64,000 nucleotides of DNA from Paramacrobiotus metropolitanus (GCF_019649055.1 NW_026570297.1:610033-674032); one strand, 5' to 3'. Positions 47,143-58,829 are shown, counted from the first letter of the stretch. Notes: generated from the sequence alone by a model not told the origin. Program-made: numbers and translations.

Positions 47143-50086
47143 TTATATCTCAGCATTAAACCTTTCCATTTCACACAGTTCGAGTGCGAAAATACTCGCC
47201 CGACATCGCTCTGGGTCCAGTATAACTATAGTTCCGTTCATGCAATCAAAACCCTTCTCGTTGTTATAGTAATCTCCTGCCACCGCAATGCCTCCATGCT
47301 GAAAGGTGATTTCCGCATTTTGCAGACTGCCAATCTTGTATACGCTACCCGGCTCTCGATTGCCGCTGAGTTGTGGATGTGCTTCTAACCAGTCCCACAG
47401 CCACTTGCTGGCGGGGTCACAATAGAATCTGCTGACATCCGCCAGCAAAACGGATTTGTCGTCCTCATCCCGCGGGAGTTCCATATAGTCAGTATTAGCC
47501 ACACCAAATATTTGTAATCGAGGCAGATCCGTAAACGATCCCGGCTCGACGGATCTAAGGACTGTGCCGTAGAATAAGATGATCCGAATGTTTGGCATCG
47601 GTAAAAAGTCTCGCTGACGTACAATAAGAGGCTTGCAGTGGTCGAATGTAATTTCTAACAAATTAGTCAGTCTCAGCAGCCCGACACGGGACGTTGCATT
47701 ACTGTCACTAGAGTCGAAGACTTTCAGCACGACTATCTGCTGCTGAATTGGTAGGATGACCTCCGGTTCCAAGAACGTATCGTTCATGATCTCCACGTAG
47801 ACAGCGCGGTTTTGATTTGCTCTGCTAATCGCTGTTGTCTGGACTTTGAAGATCTAAAATGGAAATGCGCTTATAATCCTCGAACAATTATGTATTTACA
47901 AGCGGCTCGTAAATACATAATTGTTTCAGGCTTGTAACAAGCCTGAAATGACAGGATTGCTCGTATGTACATACTGTACGCTAATACTTTCGGTCAACAA
48001 AAATGAAAAAAGTTATTCCGCGAATACTGTTAAATGCACTGGCAGTGTCATGGCATTGTTCCTTTTTGGCGGGTTTTTACACGTACGTCTTTGGTAACAT
48101 CCTTCCTTAACCAATAATCACACTTTAAAGTGACGTGAGTCTGCTGGCGTCCCATATCATAATCGAAACTGCCCTTTTGGAGAAATGCACAATCGGTCAT
48201 AACCGGGGAAACCGGCTTGCAGGCTCCTCGCGGCCGAGCATTACACTCTTGCTTTTTCAGAGGAGACGTGTCGAAGACTGCATCGGTGATGTTTCCCGGT
48301 GATCCTAGAACGGTAGCCATAAATTAACTAGGAAAGTGCACTCGCTTTTTGCGGGCACTGCATGACCGAAGCGTAGAGTGAAGAGTAAAATGAATGAATA
48401 ATGAAGAGTATTTTATCGTGTTTAAATTTTATCGTATTTGTTCAAATTTTATCGTTATTTTTAATCAATCAACCCATTGGCGCGAACATCGCATTCGTTA
48501 CCAAATTCCGCTGTGACGGTAGTTTCATATTTGCACACCGGCACAAAAACAACGGAGTAGTGGGCCAAAGAAGGCATTTAATTATTTCAGGCTTTTTAAC
48601 CGGTCCAGTTTACGCGCTCTCTGCAGGGTGGCCTTCTTAGTTTTGGTGCTTTGCAGTAAATTGTATGTTTTAACCCGAAACAACACGTACACGTACAGTA
48701 TATTAGACCAGCACGTATATACGTACTGGTCTAAACACTGGTCTTTAACCCCACGTACAGTATATTAGACCAGAGGCAAATTCCCTAGCTCCCAGATGTA
48801 CGACGGAGTGGTTACACGTTACGCCCAGGGATATGTGAATGATGATAGTCTACGCCAGGCACAGTGGCACTTGCGTTCTTGTGAACTTGTTCGACTTGAC
48901 TTTTTAGAAACTTGACTTGTCCGATATGACTTTGTCCGACTTAACTTTTTTTCCTTGACTTGTCCGACTTGTCCAAAATATTCTATAGATTTCAGATTTC
49001 TCCATATGATGCCGATCGGGGTTCCGCTTTAGATGAGTATTTCGCAACATAATTTATTACGAGGTAACAGATGTGCCTCTTCCTGATTTTTGTCAGCATT
49101 TGCCGAATACCGGTAACTTTTCCGGCTAATTACGCACAAAATTTTGCTCTACGTAGTGACCTTTGTAGAACATCTTGAAGTGTTTGAAAGCAATTTAGTA
49201 TTGTGATTCCATGGATCTGTACCGTATGACTTCCGCGCTTCAGGGTAATGGGTGGAATTGTCCGACGAACGTAACAGTTTGTACGAGGCATGAGTACCTA
49301 GGGCCGCGTATAATGACCTTTGAAGGTATAATAACCGAGCAAAAGTGCATTAGGTGGCGGTGACCGACAGACACCACATTTTTCATGCGGCCTGAGTATA
49401 TACGGCCAGCGCGCATGGGCAATTGGTAGTGGTGGCCGTGCATATGTGCATTAGCTGGCGGTGACCGACAGACACCACATTTTTCGTGCAGCCTGAGTAT
49501 ACACGGCCAGCGCGCATGGGCAATCGGTAGTATGGTGGCCGCGCATATGTGCATCAGCTGGCGGTGACCGACAGACACCACATTTTTCGTGCAGCCTGAG
49601 TATATACGTCCAGCGCGCATGTGCAATTGGTAGTACGCGGACTGTGCATACGTGCATTAGGTGGCGGTGACCGACAGACACCACATTTTTTATTAACGCT
49701 GAACATAGAGGACCTTCGCTACGCTTCGGTCGACTATAACGAGCAATGAGCATTCACGCTCGTTTTTAGGTGTATAAAGAGGAAAGAGCCGGTTTACTAG
49801 CGATTTCATTGCTCCATGAGAAGCACGATGCTGAGTATTTTTACTTTGCACGCGCTATTAGTATTCTTACTGATCCAAAAATTTGTTTTACTGGCACAAA
49901 CCCACTATAAACCGTTTGCTTTCGATTTCGAACTGAGTTTCTGATCACCTTCCAAATAATCTTAACAAACAAATGCCGGCAAAACTCAAACCTACCTTTA
50001 GTATGGTTGGTGGCTGCAAAAGTCACCGGGAAAGCCACATCTGCAGCAAAGGCGAAGAAAAGTAAATTTATAAACCGCCTGTCCAT
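47143..50086 (-). CDS. Secreted four-Cys/LRR protein, copy A
   Basis: Exons 50086-49996, 48304-48087 and 47853-47143 (phases 1 and 0) give about 339 residues. Exon 1 is a signal peptide (MDRRFINLLFFAFAADVAFP). Exon 2 carries four cysteines (ECNARPRGACK ... DCAFL ... THVTLKC). Exon 3 has two or three leucine-rich repeats (LLRLTNLLEITFDHC, MPNIRIILFYGTVLRSVEPG, FTDLPRLQIFGV). A C-terminal cap of LRRCT type follows (FYCDPASKWLWDWLEAHPQL ... FDCMNG ... C). The protein should be secreted; the ligand is unknown. Intron 1 is 1.7 kb and contains a tandem repeat (49356-49690). The ATG at 50086 follows the family pattern; upstream in-frame ATGs only add non-conserved residues. Confidence 0.7.
47885..47948. 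repeat. Two adjacent perfect hairpins in intron 2 of copy A
   Basis: 47885-47899 pairs with 47909-47923 (15 bases, loop of 9). Directly after it, 47924-47935 pairs with 47937-47948 (12 bases, one-base centre). Confidence 0.8.
49356..49734. repeat. ~102-base tandem repeat, four units, with a conserved end block
   Basis: GGCGGTGACCGACAGACACC starts units at 49356, 49457, 49560 and 49663. The array ends in a block around 49695-49734 (AACGCTGAACATAGAGGACC ...). The same block and units occur inverted at 59791-60000, so this is a dispersed element and not a local expansion only. It lies in intron 1 of LRR copy A. Confidence 0.85.
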
Positions 50087-50206
50087 AGTTTGAGAAAGTT
50101 TATGAAGTTTTTGCTTGTAATTTTTTACTGTCTGTTTCATGCACTACTAGCTGGAGTGTTTAAGGACTCGCAGCGTTTGATAAATGCCGGTAATCGGTGG
50201 GTTGGG

Positions 50207-50216
50207 TACCGGTTTA
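50207..50216 (-). promoter_or_regulatory. Grainyhead-like ACCGGT site upstream of copy A
   Basis: TACCGGTTTA lies about 125 bases before the copy A start. An ACCGGT core next to an AT-rich side recurs at a similar distance before copies B and E. AACCGGTT is the Grainyhead consensus; the binding itself is inference. Confidence 0.4.
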
Positions 50217-50295
50217 CATGCATAAACAAGGTAGAAGGAAAATAAGTTTATTGCTTGTTTAAATACAGATACCTCGTAGACATAACAGACTTAAA

Positions 50296-50312
50296 GCGCT
50301 TTCGGCGCTTTA
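50296..50312 (-). promoter_or_regulatory. Shared upstream block CGGCGCTTTA, copy A
   Basis: GCGCTTTCGGCGCTTTA (plus-strand reading) recurs as AGCTTTCGGCGCTTTTA at 53466 before copy B and as ACGCTTCCGGCACTTTAA at 56484 before copy E, each about 180-235 bases upstream of the start codon. Confidence 0.45.
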
Positions 50313-51285
50313 GGCTCCTCTACCTAGTTAAAATTTCTCTTCAATAGACCGTATCTGTCCCGTACATGTCTACCGCAACATTTTCGAGATGGGTTTTATG
50401 GATTCTCCAAAATAAGACTAACAGCGCTTAAGGCAGTGGGGTAGTCAGAAAGTAATGTAGTTTTGACAGCAAGGTAAAAGTTTGCGCCAGTATCACGAAG
50501 CTTCATATGCCGATTTCAGTTTTCTCATATTTCGGACTCCTTATACGGTTTTAAAATTTGGTCTCCGGTTACAGCTCATGTGGTGCTTTTTTTGATTGAC
50601 CGCCGATCGCGTACGTTTCTGTAACACGTCTCGAGATTTCTAATGAATTGTTTTTCCGTGATTGACAGTAATTCATTCTACTAATCGTAAAACCAAATAT
50701 TTCTGAAAATTTCCTTGGCTTCAGAAATTAGAATACGTACGGGAAGACGATTTTACGAAACGTACAGTACACGCAAAGTGACTGAAATAAGAGAAAAATC
50801 GAAGAAGGTTATTTTTAGCGAAATATACTACCGTGTCTACATACAGCTGTTTACATTGTCAGGATAAGAAAATGCTCCCTGAGTAATCTGTGAATTCTGA
50901 TCACCAATATGATTTTTACTTCAAATATTTGTTTGATCGCAGGACGCAGAGTCAATAATATTTAATTGAAAACGCAATCTGGTATTTTGTGACTTCTGGT
51001 ATCGGTAATCAAGCTACATTGATGACCTTGCATCTTTCCCATTCAGATGCCCTCACTTGAGGAGTCGAAGTGCTTAGCAGGCAGGCCCAATCGAGGCACT
51101 TTCTACATTCTGCAAACTTTGTTATCATTTACCTAATGCCATTTATTGGAATTACTTGAAAAAGTACATTCGTTAAGGACAGCGTACTATATGTGGCGTA
51201 CGTACAGCGTACGTACTAAAATATGTGAGAACCGTTGCTTCAACGTTTAACGCACCATAATATGGAGGCCACGTTTAATGTTTAA

Positions 51286-51340
51286 CGCCACCTCCATTAA
51301 TCCGATTTTATATTATGAAATCGAATTAATGGAGGTGGCG
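51286..51340. repeat. Hairpin: 23-base arms, one mismatch, 9-base loop
   Basis: 51286-51308 pairs with 51318-51340 with a single mismatch. A shorter related phrase (TATGGAGGCCACGTTTAA) sits just to its left. It could be a small inverted-repeat insertion or a structured RNA. Confidence 0.75.
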
Positions 51341-51613
51341 GTAGCGGATCTACGGTCCTACCTGCTAATAACTAACCGTACAAAGTACTGTACTGAACGC
51401 TACAGCACTACAGCAATGCACACAGTGCGGTGAATCTTATAAGCTCTGGTTGTATGCTGTATTCTGAAGTTTGTTTAAATTTATTGTTGGCACCGATCGA
51501 TCAGTTGATAGTATAAATTTTTGCTGTAGATACACAATTAAAATAGAATAACATTTTTCAAGTTTCTCATGGACAGCACTATTTTCCAACGATACTAGCA
51601 GTAGGCAGTACTG

Positions 51614-53296
51614 CTACGGCGGACAGTCATCCGATGGTATCATCGCACTGCATATTTCATCCAGATCAAGATTTAAACATGGCAAAGCTACACACAGATT
51701 ACATGCGAAGCCACCGTTTTTGCATTGCTCCGTTGTCATCGCCATTGTTCCATTAGAGCAGTCAAATCGGGCGTTGTTGAAATGAATTCCTGCTGGTGTG
51801 GTGTCTCCCTGCTGAAAATCAATCTTTTCATTCAGCAGTGTGCCAATCTGGAACACGCTGCCCTCTTTGTGGCTGACGCTCAGCTGTGAATGTGCCGCTA
51901 ACCATTTCCACAGCCATTCGTTGCCGGGATCACAGTAGAGACTGTTGAGATAATGCATCAGTGTCAGATTGCCACGTTTAGTCTGAAAATAATCCAGACT
52001 GGATAGGGCGAAAACTTGTAGCCGAGGCACACCCGTAAACGTTCCCGGCTCCAGGAAACGGATGGCCGTGTTGTCGAATAAGATGATGCGAATATTCTGC
52101 ATCGGCGAAAAGTCACGCTGATGAATAGTTAGCGGTTGACAGCTCTCAAACGTAATTTGTAACAAATTGGTCAGCTCCAAAAGGCCAACGCGGGACGTTA
52201 CTGCATCATCTCGGGAGTTTATAATTCTAAGTACGACTGTCTGCTGTCTAATTGGTTGAAAGACTTCCGGGTCCAGGACCGTATCGTTGATGACTTCCAC
52301 ATAGACAGCACGGTTTTTACTGCGTTTGTTAATCGCAACCGTCTGCTTCTTAAAGATCTGCAACCATAAATGCACTTGCATTGTCGGTGGCAACTAAATT
52401 TAGGAACAGCCCTATTAACCGCAGATAGTTGGTAGTCGGGCGTTCGATCTACGAGTATGACTAAAATTATGAGACCGCGAGCATGGTACAAGTACATAGT
52501 CATTGTAGCAGTCCTGTGAACGGTTGATAACCTGTTCCTGGTAGTCAGTTTCTCTCGCAATACAACTAATGCGTCGGTCACATTACGCGCCTCTTTTCAC
52601 AAATTAATGGCAAGGTTACCAGAAAAATTGTAATTTGAAATATGAACAGCGTTATTTCTCGAATTACGTCTCGGGACAGTACGTACATCTTTGGTCACTT
52701 TCGCACTTAGATATTCAACGCATGTCAACGTTATATGCGTCTGATAACGTCTGGCTACATCTCCACTCGTCTGTGAAAGGAATGCACAGTCCGATCGATC
52801 CCGGGTACCCGGTGTGCAGATACCCTGCGGCCGAGCAGAACACTCCCGCATATCCAGCCGAGAAATGTCGAAAATTGCATCGGTGGTATTGGTCTGTGCT
52901 CCTAGAATGGGAGCCAAGTATCCTAGAGTACTCTATATTTGCATTAAACACCAGCGTCGTTGGTCCAACGATACAAACCAGACATTGACAAAAAGACAAG
53001 CATACCTTTCTCAAAACAGAAACCATTATAGCAGGAATCTGCGAACCGAGAAGGAAGCAGGTATGTGTAGACTGCGTACTAGATTTCAAATTTTTCGGTA
53101 CAGCACAAACTTTTCTAGAATCGGTTTCACGAAATCACGTTATGTTCTCCGTGCTCGATAAATATATTTTGCGATTTCCATTACCGGCAAATTACAACAT
53201 ACCTTCGGTGCCATTGGTTAAGGACAAGACCGATGGGGAAAATGCAGTTACAGCTAAAGCAAAAGTGATAAAATTTACAAACGACCAGCAAGCCAT
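51614..53296 (-). CDS. Secreted four-Cys/LRR protein, copy B
   Basis: Exons 53296-53203, 52901-52687 and 52357-51614 (phases 1 and 0) give about 350 residues. Signal peptide MACWSFVNFITFALAVTAFS. Four-Cys exon (ECSARPQGICT ... DCAFLSQT ... THITLTC). LRR exon (LLELTNLLQITFESC, MQNIRIILFDNTAIRFLEPG, FTGVPRLQVFAL) with an LRRCT-like cap (LYCDPGNEWLWKWLAAHSQL ... FDCSNGTM). The C-terminus extends about ten residues beyond copy A and has extra cysteines (CNLCVALPCLN ... CSAMIPSDDCPP). Splice sites and phases equal those of copy A. This is the best-preserved copy. Confidence 0.75.
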
Positions 53297-53382
53297 GCAT
53301 GCTCGGAAAAGACCTGTGACTGATATTTTGATTCTGAATTATTTTCCATAGTTTCGGTTGTTTGCCACAACCTGTATTGTAA

Positions 53383-53393
53383 AAACCGGTTTA
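53383..53393 (-). promoter_or_regulatory. Grainyhead-like site upstream of copy B
   Basis: AAACCGGTTTA contains the full palindrome AAACCGGTTT, about 90 bases before the copy B start. It is the best of the three upstream ACCGGT sites in this family. Confidence 0.45.
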
Positions 53394-53465
53394 CAGAGAC
53401 GAAGAAAACAAAAGGGTGCCTACTTCGTTTGTCTAATTACTGTAAATAAACGCGCCTCAGTGTAG

Positions 53466-53482
53466 AGCTTTCGGCGCTTTTA
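53466..53482 (-). promoter_or_regulatory. Shared upstream block CGGCGCTTTTA, copy B
   Basis: Same block as at 50296 (copy A) and 56484 (copy E), about 180 bases before the copy B start. Confidence 0.45.
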
Positions 53483-53511
53483 GAGCAATATTCGATTTAG
53501 AAGTATATTCT

Positions 53512-54101
53512 CTACATATGACTGCCACTTGAAACTTTCACAGTTTGAACATTACCTTTATCTACAAATGGCGCCGTCTGCGATTTTGTTTTCGGACATG
53601 GCGTAATGTCGAAGTACAGTACTCCTAAGTCCTTTATGCACATTCCAGTGTGTCGCCTGGTAATCTCGACTGTCTCGCAAGTGCCAAGAGGAATAGGCAA
53701 TCCGTGAGCCTGATGAATAGATGCCCGTTCACTTGAGCTCAGAGGAGAGATGTCAAAAACCGGCATTGTAATGTTGCAAGGGATTTCTAACGCATAGGTC
53801 ATTAGGACGAATCAGCACGTCTTTAACTTGTAAATACTAAAGCCGTACTCGAATACAACAGATCCAACGTTCGGCAAAAGCTAGACATTAAGTACAGACC
53901 AAAAAGTTACAAAAAACCCTGAGAATAACTACGTATTTTGGCGACACCTATTTTTATCGAAAGTACGGTGCAGCAAACACTTCCGAAGAAGCCGAACAGA
54001 ACTTCTGTGCTAATGATTGTCGGTAAAGATGAAACCACAAGACAGGTCGCAGTAAGCGCAGAGGTAAAGAAAAGCGAGTTTACGAATGGCCAGAAATCCG
54101 T
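53512..54101 (-). pseudogene. Decayed four-Cys/LRR copy C (exons 1-2 only)
   Basis: The signal-peptide exon is recognisable at about 54101-54040 (DFWPFVNSLFFTSALTA), but the start codon aligned with the ATG of copy E reads ACG (minus strand, 54101-54099). The exon 1 donor aligned with GGTAAG of copy E reads GTTCTG. Exon 2 (acceptor near 53790) keeps NITMPVFDISPLSSSE but has lost the regular cysteine pattern. No LRR exon follows before the upstream region of copy B. Three independent defects make this a pseudogene. Confidence 0.7.
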
Positions 54102-54259
54102 GGTCTTGGCTTAATAAATAGCGTTGTATTTTTTAATTATTTGGTAAAGAAGCTTTATATAAAGTATGTTTGCAGAATATTTAATACGTCAAGCTGCACA
54201 CTGCTGGTTTTTGCCAAAAACTTTACATACAACCAGAGAAGCTGCTTTATTTTTTTCGA

Positions 54260-55535
54260 AATTAGAAAGTTATTAAAGTTGGCAACGATTCACACAAATA
54301 AAATGCAAAGGAACTCGCACGACATTGCTCTGCAGTCAGCGCCAGTCTTTCATTATCGCATGCGTACCGGGCGTTGTTAAAAGAAACTCCAGATGGTGCA
54401 ACGCCGCTTTCTTGAAACCACGTTTCCTTGTTTTGCAGAGTTCAATCTTAAATACACTGCCGGCTGTGCTTTCGACACTCAGTTGGGGATTTGTCGGTAG
54501 CCAGTTCCAAAACCATTCGTTCCTCGGGTCACAGACTCACAGTAGAAACTGTTCAGATCCACCATAATTTCCTTGTTAGCCTCATTATCCAGAAAATACA
54601 GGATATTTGGCACACCGAAGACTTGCAGTTTGGGCAGATCGGTTAACGTTTCGCGCTAGAGATACCGGATGGCAGTTACGTAGAATAAGATGATCCGCAA
54701 ACTTTTTAGCTGTGAAAAGTCCTTCTGGTGTATGATGAGCGGCTCGCAATCTTCGAAATAAATTTCTAGCAGGTTGCTCAGTCCCAGCAGTCCGATGCGG
54801 AAGGTCAAAATGTTGTCAATGGAGTTCTTAATTTTAAGCACGACTATCTGCTGTCGAATTGGTTGGATGACTTCCGGGTCCAACACCGCATCGTTCTGGA
54901 TTTTCACGGAGACAGCACGGTGTTTACTGCGTTTACTGATGGCTGCTGTCTGTTTCTTAAAGACCTACAGCCAAGATAAAATAGAAGGTCTTAATTGCAG
55001 TCGTTAATAGCCGCACTGATGACTGAGTGGCTGGGCCTCAACTGCGCCGATATTTTATTTGGTGAGCACGCTTTCTTGTTGTGGATGTTTTTTTACCAAT
55101 ATAAACCACGTTCTCGAATATTTTTGAGCAAAACACCACCCCCACCATCCGGTTATTAACATGCCTTAAATAGTCTTGAGTAAATTACTTTAGGTTTATG
55201 GGTCGCATAAATTCACTCGCACGTACGTCTTTGGTGGCGTCCTCACCACAGACCAATGTGATGCATGTTTGTGTGCGTTTAGCAAAATACTCGCCGCTCG
55301 TGTTCGAAAGGAATGCGCAGTCAGATGTATCCAGCGACGCAGGTGTGCAGGATCCCTGTGGTCGAGCAGTACACTCGCGTATATTCAGAGGAGAGTTGTC
55401 GAAGTTGGCGTCGGCTGTACTGGCCAGAGCTTCTGAAACAGAATTCAACTTCAGTTCAGCAAGACAAACGACAACGACAAATGCAGATGCCTTTTCATGT
55501 AAAAAACCGCAAAGCGCGGTCGATCGGGGAAGCAA
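54260..55535 (-). pseudogene. Decayed four-Cys/LRR copy D
   Basis: Exon 2 (55432-55227) is intact and in phase (ECTARPQGSCT ... DCAFLSNTSG ... TCITLVC). No clear signal-peptide exon exists in front of it. The LRR exon starts at 54964 and stays open only to a TAG at 54656-54658, where A and B have Glu (AIRYL-stop against AIRFLEPG). Beyond the stop the homology continues in pieces: a duplication-like 8-base insertion after FYC (near 54530-54537) shifts the frame, and another shift lies near 54430. The copy looks recently inactivated. Confidence 0.7.
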
Positions 55536-55704
55536 GAATACAGACGCTCTGTAGCAGTTATATTACGTGTTAAGATTTAAGAAATTAAGTGTGTATAGAA
55601 ATTTGTCGATACGAAAAAGAAACTTTAAGAATGGTTTCGACATTACATTCTTCGAATTAAGGATGTAGCCGGGACCACGTATTGACTAGCTAGTATATAC
55701 CTAC

Positions 55705-56259
55705 ATCTTTAGTAATATTCTTCATGTTTGTCCACTCACAATGCAGTGTAACGTGCGTCTGATAATCTTTGCTGTCGCTCAAGTGAAATCTGCAGTCGGA
55801 CGACCTCAGTGAACGCGGTGAGCAGACGCCGTGCGGCCGAGCTTCACACTCGCGTACGCTTAGAGGAGAGATGTCGAAGGATGCATCGGTGACATTCGCG
55901 AGAGATCCTAGAAACCACAAGTTAGTGTAAGAGAAACGATCCTTAAGTTGTAAACAGTAAACCTTCGATCTAGCTGTCTAATCATTAATGAACAAGTTGT
56001 CCAACAATCTCGAAAAATATCTGTAAGGTACTAAGTAATGTAGAGAATGTAGACCAATTTGGTATAAAAATAAACCTTTGAGATTCCTTACCGAAACCCA
56101 TTTGACTCAAAAGCTTGCTCAAAAGTCATTCGGGAAGCCAAGCTTACCTTCTGTGCTGTTGGTTGCAATTGCATTCGCTGGCGAAGATGGAACCACTTGA
56201 AATACTGTTGTAATAAACGTAGAGACAAAGAAATATTCTATGATTGGCCAGGAATCCAT
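55705..56259 (-). CDS. Secreted four-Cys protein, copy E (no LRR exon of its own)
   Basis: Exon 1 56259-56148 gives a signal peptide (MDSWPIIEYFFVSTFITTVF). Exon 2 55907-55705 gives the four-Cys unit (ECEARPHGVCS ... DCRFHLSD ... THVTLHC). Both are intact with clean splice sites. No LRR exon follows before copy D. Its donor (AAAGAT|GTAGGT) is in phase 0 and could join the LRR exon of D, but that exon is broken. Read through the donor, translation ends four codons later, giving a small secreted peptide of about 109 residues. So this is either a truncated product, an alternative 5' end of the D unit, or an early pseudogene. Confidence 0.5.
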
Positions 56260-57046
56260 GGTGGAGGTTAGTCAGAAGCGCCCTGACTTTTCAATTATTT
56301 GGCAAAGGCCCACCTCATTTTATGGACGTAGACACTGCACACATATCTATACGCATGCACCCGTCTTCTTCGCCGAAGACGGTATAAACCGGTATTGAAA
56401 AACGGATAAAAAATTAATGTAATGAAAAAGCGAGTGTAGTTCAAGTACAATTAGTAGCTTGTTAACTCTTAACATACAACCGAACGCTTCCGGCACTTTA
56501 AATTCCTATCATTAGGCTCCATCCGCCAACTATTTTTATTTGCTTTTCCTAAAGACGAACGCGAACATCTGGGGTCGGCCAAGATTACCTTTGCCTCCCC
56601 TTTGCCTTTTTCAACTTCACCTTTACCTTTGCCGGTACCCTTACCTACTGTTCAAATTGCTTTTAGGGCGAAAGCCATAGCTGGTCATTAAGTCAACAAA
56701 ATTCCGAACGCCGAACAAACATGCTCACTTGATTACAGACGGATCCATTACCATTTATACATACATATATAGTGCAGAAAAGTAATTATTTTGCAAACTA
56801 AATACTTTCTTTTTCTCATATACTTTAGTGTCTTATAAAGACCTTTTTACAGTGGTTGCTGCACCTTGCGGGCTGTCAACGCCGGTTGTAAACCTCGACA
56901 CTGACACACCTAAGGCACGTTTTCTACACGTCAAATTTTTGGAAAGCTAAATCCTGCCTGTTGTTTGGTGAGCCCCCTGTTGACGTCTGTTGTCCGCCTG
57001 TAACCTTCCAGTTGCCTTGGGAATTCTGCCCACGCATTGCCCTTGT
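56260..57046. other. Upstream region of copy E
   Basis: Contains ACCGGT at 56385-56394 (TAAACCGGTA), the CGGCACTTTAA block at 56484-56501, and a run of CTTTGCC/CCTTTACC phrases near 56590-56650. No gene is seen. Confidence 0.45.
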
Positions 57047-57590
57047 TCTCTATCGTCATCTTCCGTTGTCCTGCGTTGTCCTTCGTTGCCGACCCGTTGT
57101 CCTCCGCTGTCCACCCGTTGTCCTCCGTTGTCCACCCGTTTCCTTGAGTTGTCCACCGGTTGTCTTCCGTTGTCCACCCGTTATCCTCCGTTGTCCACCC
57201 GTTGTCTTGCGTTGTCTACCCGTTATCCTCCGTTGTCCACCCGTTGTCTTGCGTTGTCCACACGTTGTCTTGCGTTGTCCACCCGTTGTCCTCCGTTGCC
57301 CACCCGTTGTCTTGCGTTGTCTACCCGTTATCCTCCGTTGTCCACCCGTTGTCTTGCGTTGTCCACACGTTGTCTTGCGTTGTCCACCCGTTGTCCTCCG
57401 TTGTCCACCCGTTATCCTCCGTTGTCCACCCGTTGTCCTCCGTTGTCCACCCGTTGTCTTGCGTTGTCCACCCGTTGTCCTTCGTTGTCCATTTGTTGTC
57501 TTACGTGGTCCACCCGTTGTCTTGCGTTGCCCATCCGTTGTCCGGCCGTTGTCCTCCGTTGTCCGCCCGTTGTATTGCGTTGAGCACTAA
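57047..57590. repeat. 21-base minisatellite, about 25 units
   Basis: Units of 21 bases, CGTTGTCCACCCGTTGTCCT plus one base, alternate with a ...CTTG version. 21 is a multiple of 3 and no unit contains a stop, so all three forward frames remain open; the heptad proteins read from it are artefacts. The same unit occurs inverted at 63738-64000. Confidence 0.95.
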
Positions 57591-58829
57591 AATTTCTTGC
57601 ACAATAATTTTTTAAGCCGGTATTGGGTTAGAATATTGCGGCGAAAACAGAGTCAGAGCTCATTTAATGAGATTAGATGCTAGTATCGGGGTTGGTGTGG
57701 TCTGGGAACAGTATTAAAACCAAAAATAAAAAAATCGGTTGCTCTTTGATATGGTATCGGCGACCACAGGCATGTACGTGCTTGGGCTAAGAGCGGCACT
57801 ATTTGAACCAGAAAAGGTGCAAGGTTATGCGAAGGCTGCATTCGAAACTATGAAAATTGCACCCCACTCTCCTGCCACCTAAAGAACTGATAGAATCCTC
57901 ACACCGAAGACACAGATTTCTCTGACTGTATCTCAGTTATGGCATGCCACAAAATAGGTCTTAAAAGCGTTGAAAAATTAATCATTGGCAGATAAGGTAA
58001 GAGAAAAGTTACGAGTTATATGTACACTGTACAGCAATGTTTGTAGAAAGGAAAATTAAAAAAAAATGTTCAACAGTTACTATATCCAAATATATATGCA
58101 AAAATTCGTGCACCCAGCCAAAACCCGTGGCAACTCTCGTGCATGTAGGCAGCAGCCATGCGGACCCAAAAGATCACCGGTGCCCACAGCTGACGCCCGT
58201 GCGTTCGCTGCGCACATACTAGTATTTAGGCGTCCGGTCGAGCTTTCTTTATCCAGTCCTTTTGATTTCTCGCAGTTAATTTTAGAAGCAAAGTTTGGCA
58301 AATATTTACGAATAACTAAAGTGCATTAAAATCGGCTCAAGATACAGTTTTCATTTTCCCAAAAGCACGAAACTAAAAATTAGCAAGAAACGTTTCTTCT
58401 TGTCGAAGAAATCCGCACTTTAATTTGCGTAAGTTTGGAAACGATTCAGCGATATGATGATAACAGGGATGAGCATTCTGTGTCATCAATTGCACTGAAA
58501 AGCAGAGAAATGGTGATAAAACACGCAGTGCCGTGCCAAACACGCACCCGGACATTTGGGAGTGTGACATTTCGCCGCAATTAAATTCGACGCACGACTT
58601 TTTGCCGCGAAGACATTTCGCCATTTTCATTAGTTTCCTAGGCCTGTTAGTCTATGTAATGCCTCGTTTCCAATCTGTAGCGAATTTAGCTACGGTACAG
58701 GACACCACCGTCCCATAATAGGAGATACGCGATACGGTATGTCGGTTTTCGCTTCGCGTATCTGGTTATCAGCGCAAAGATTCGGGACCGAGATATGCTG
58801 CATATCCGAATGCGTCCCGTTTCCACAAG

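Larger units (their letters stand above)
50087..51613. other. Upstream region of copy A and spacer to copy B
   Basis: No gene is seen. It holds the two upstream motifs of copy A (50207-50216 and 50296-50312) and a strong hairpin at 51286-51340. Confidence 0.45.

Noticed and set aside
49240-49753. ORFs of 100-128 codons on the minus strand with repeated HARW...CGVCRSP phrases
   Set aside because: They are translations of the ~102-base tandem repeat.
56961-57615. Plus-strand ORFs of 151-209 codons with heptad repeats
   Set aside because: The 21-base minisatellite is open in all frames. The heptads reflect the repeat period, not a protein.
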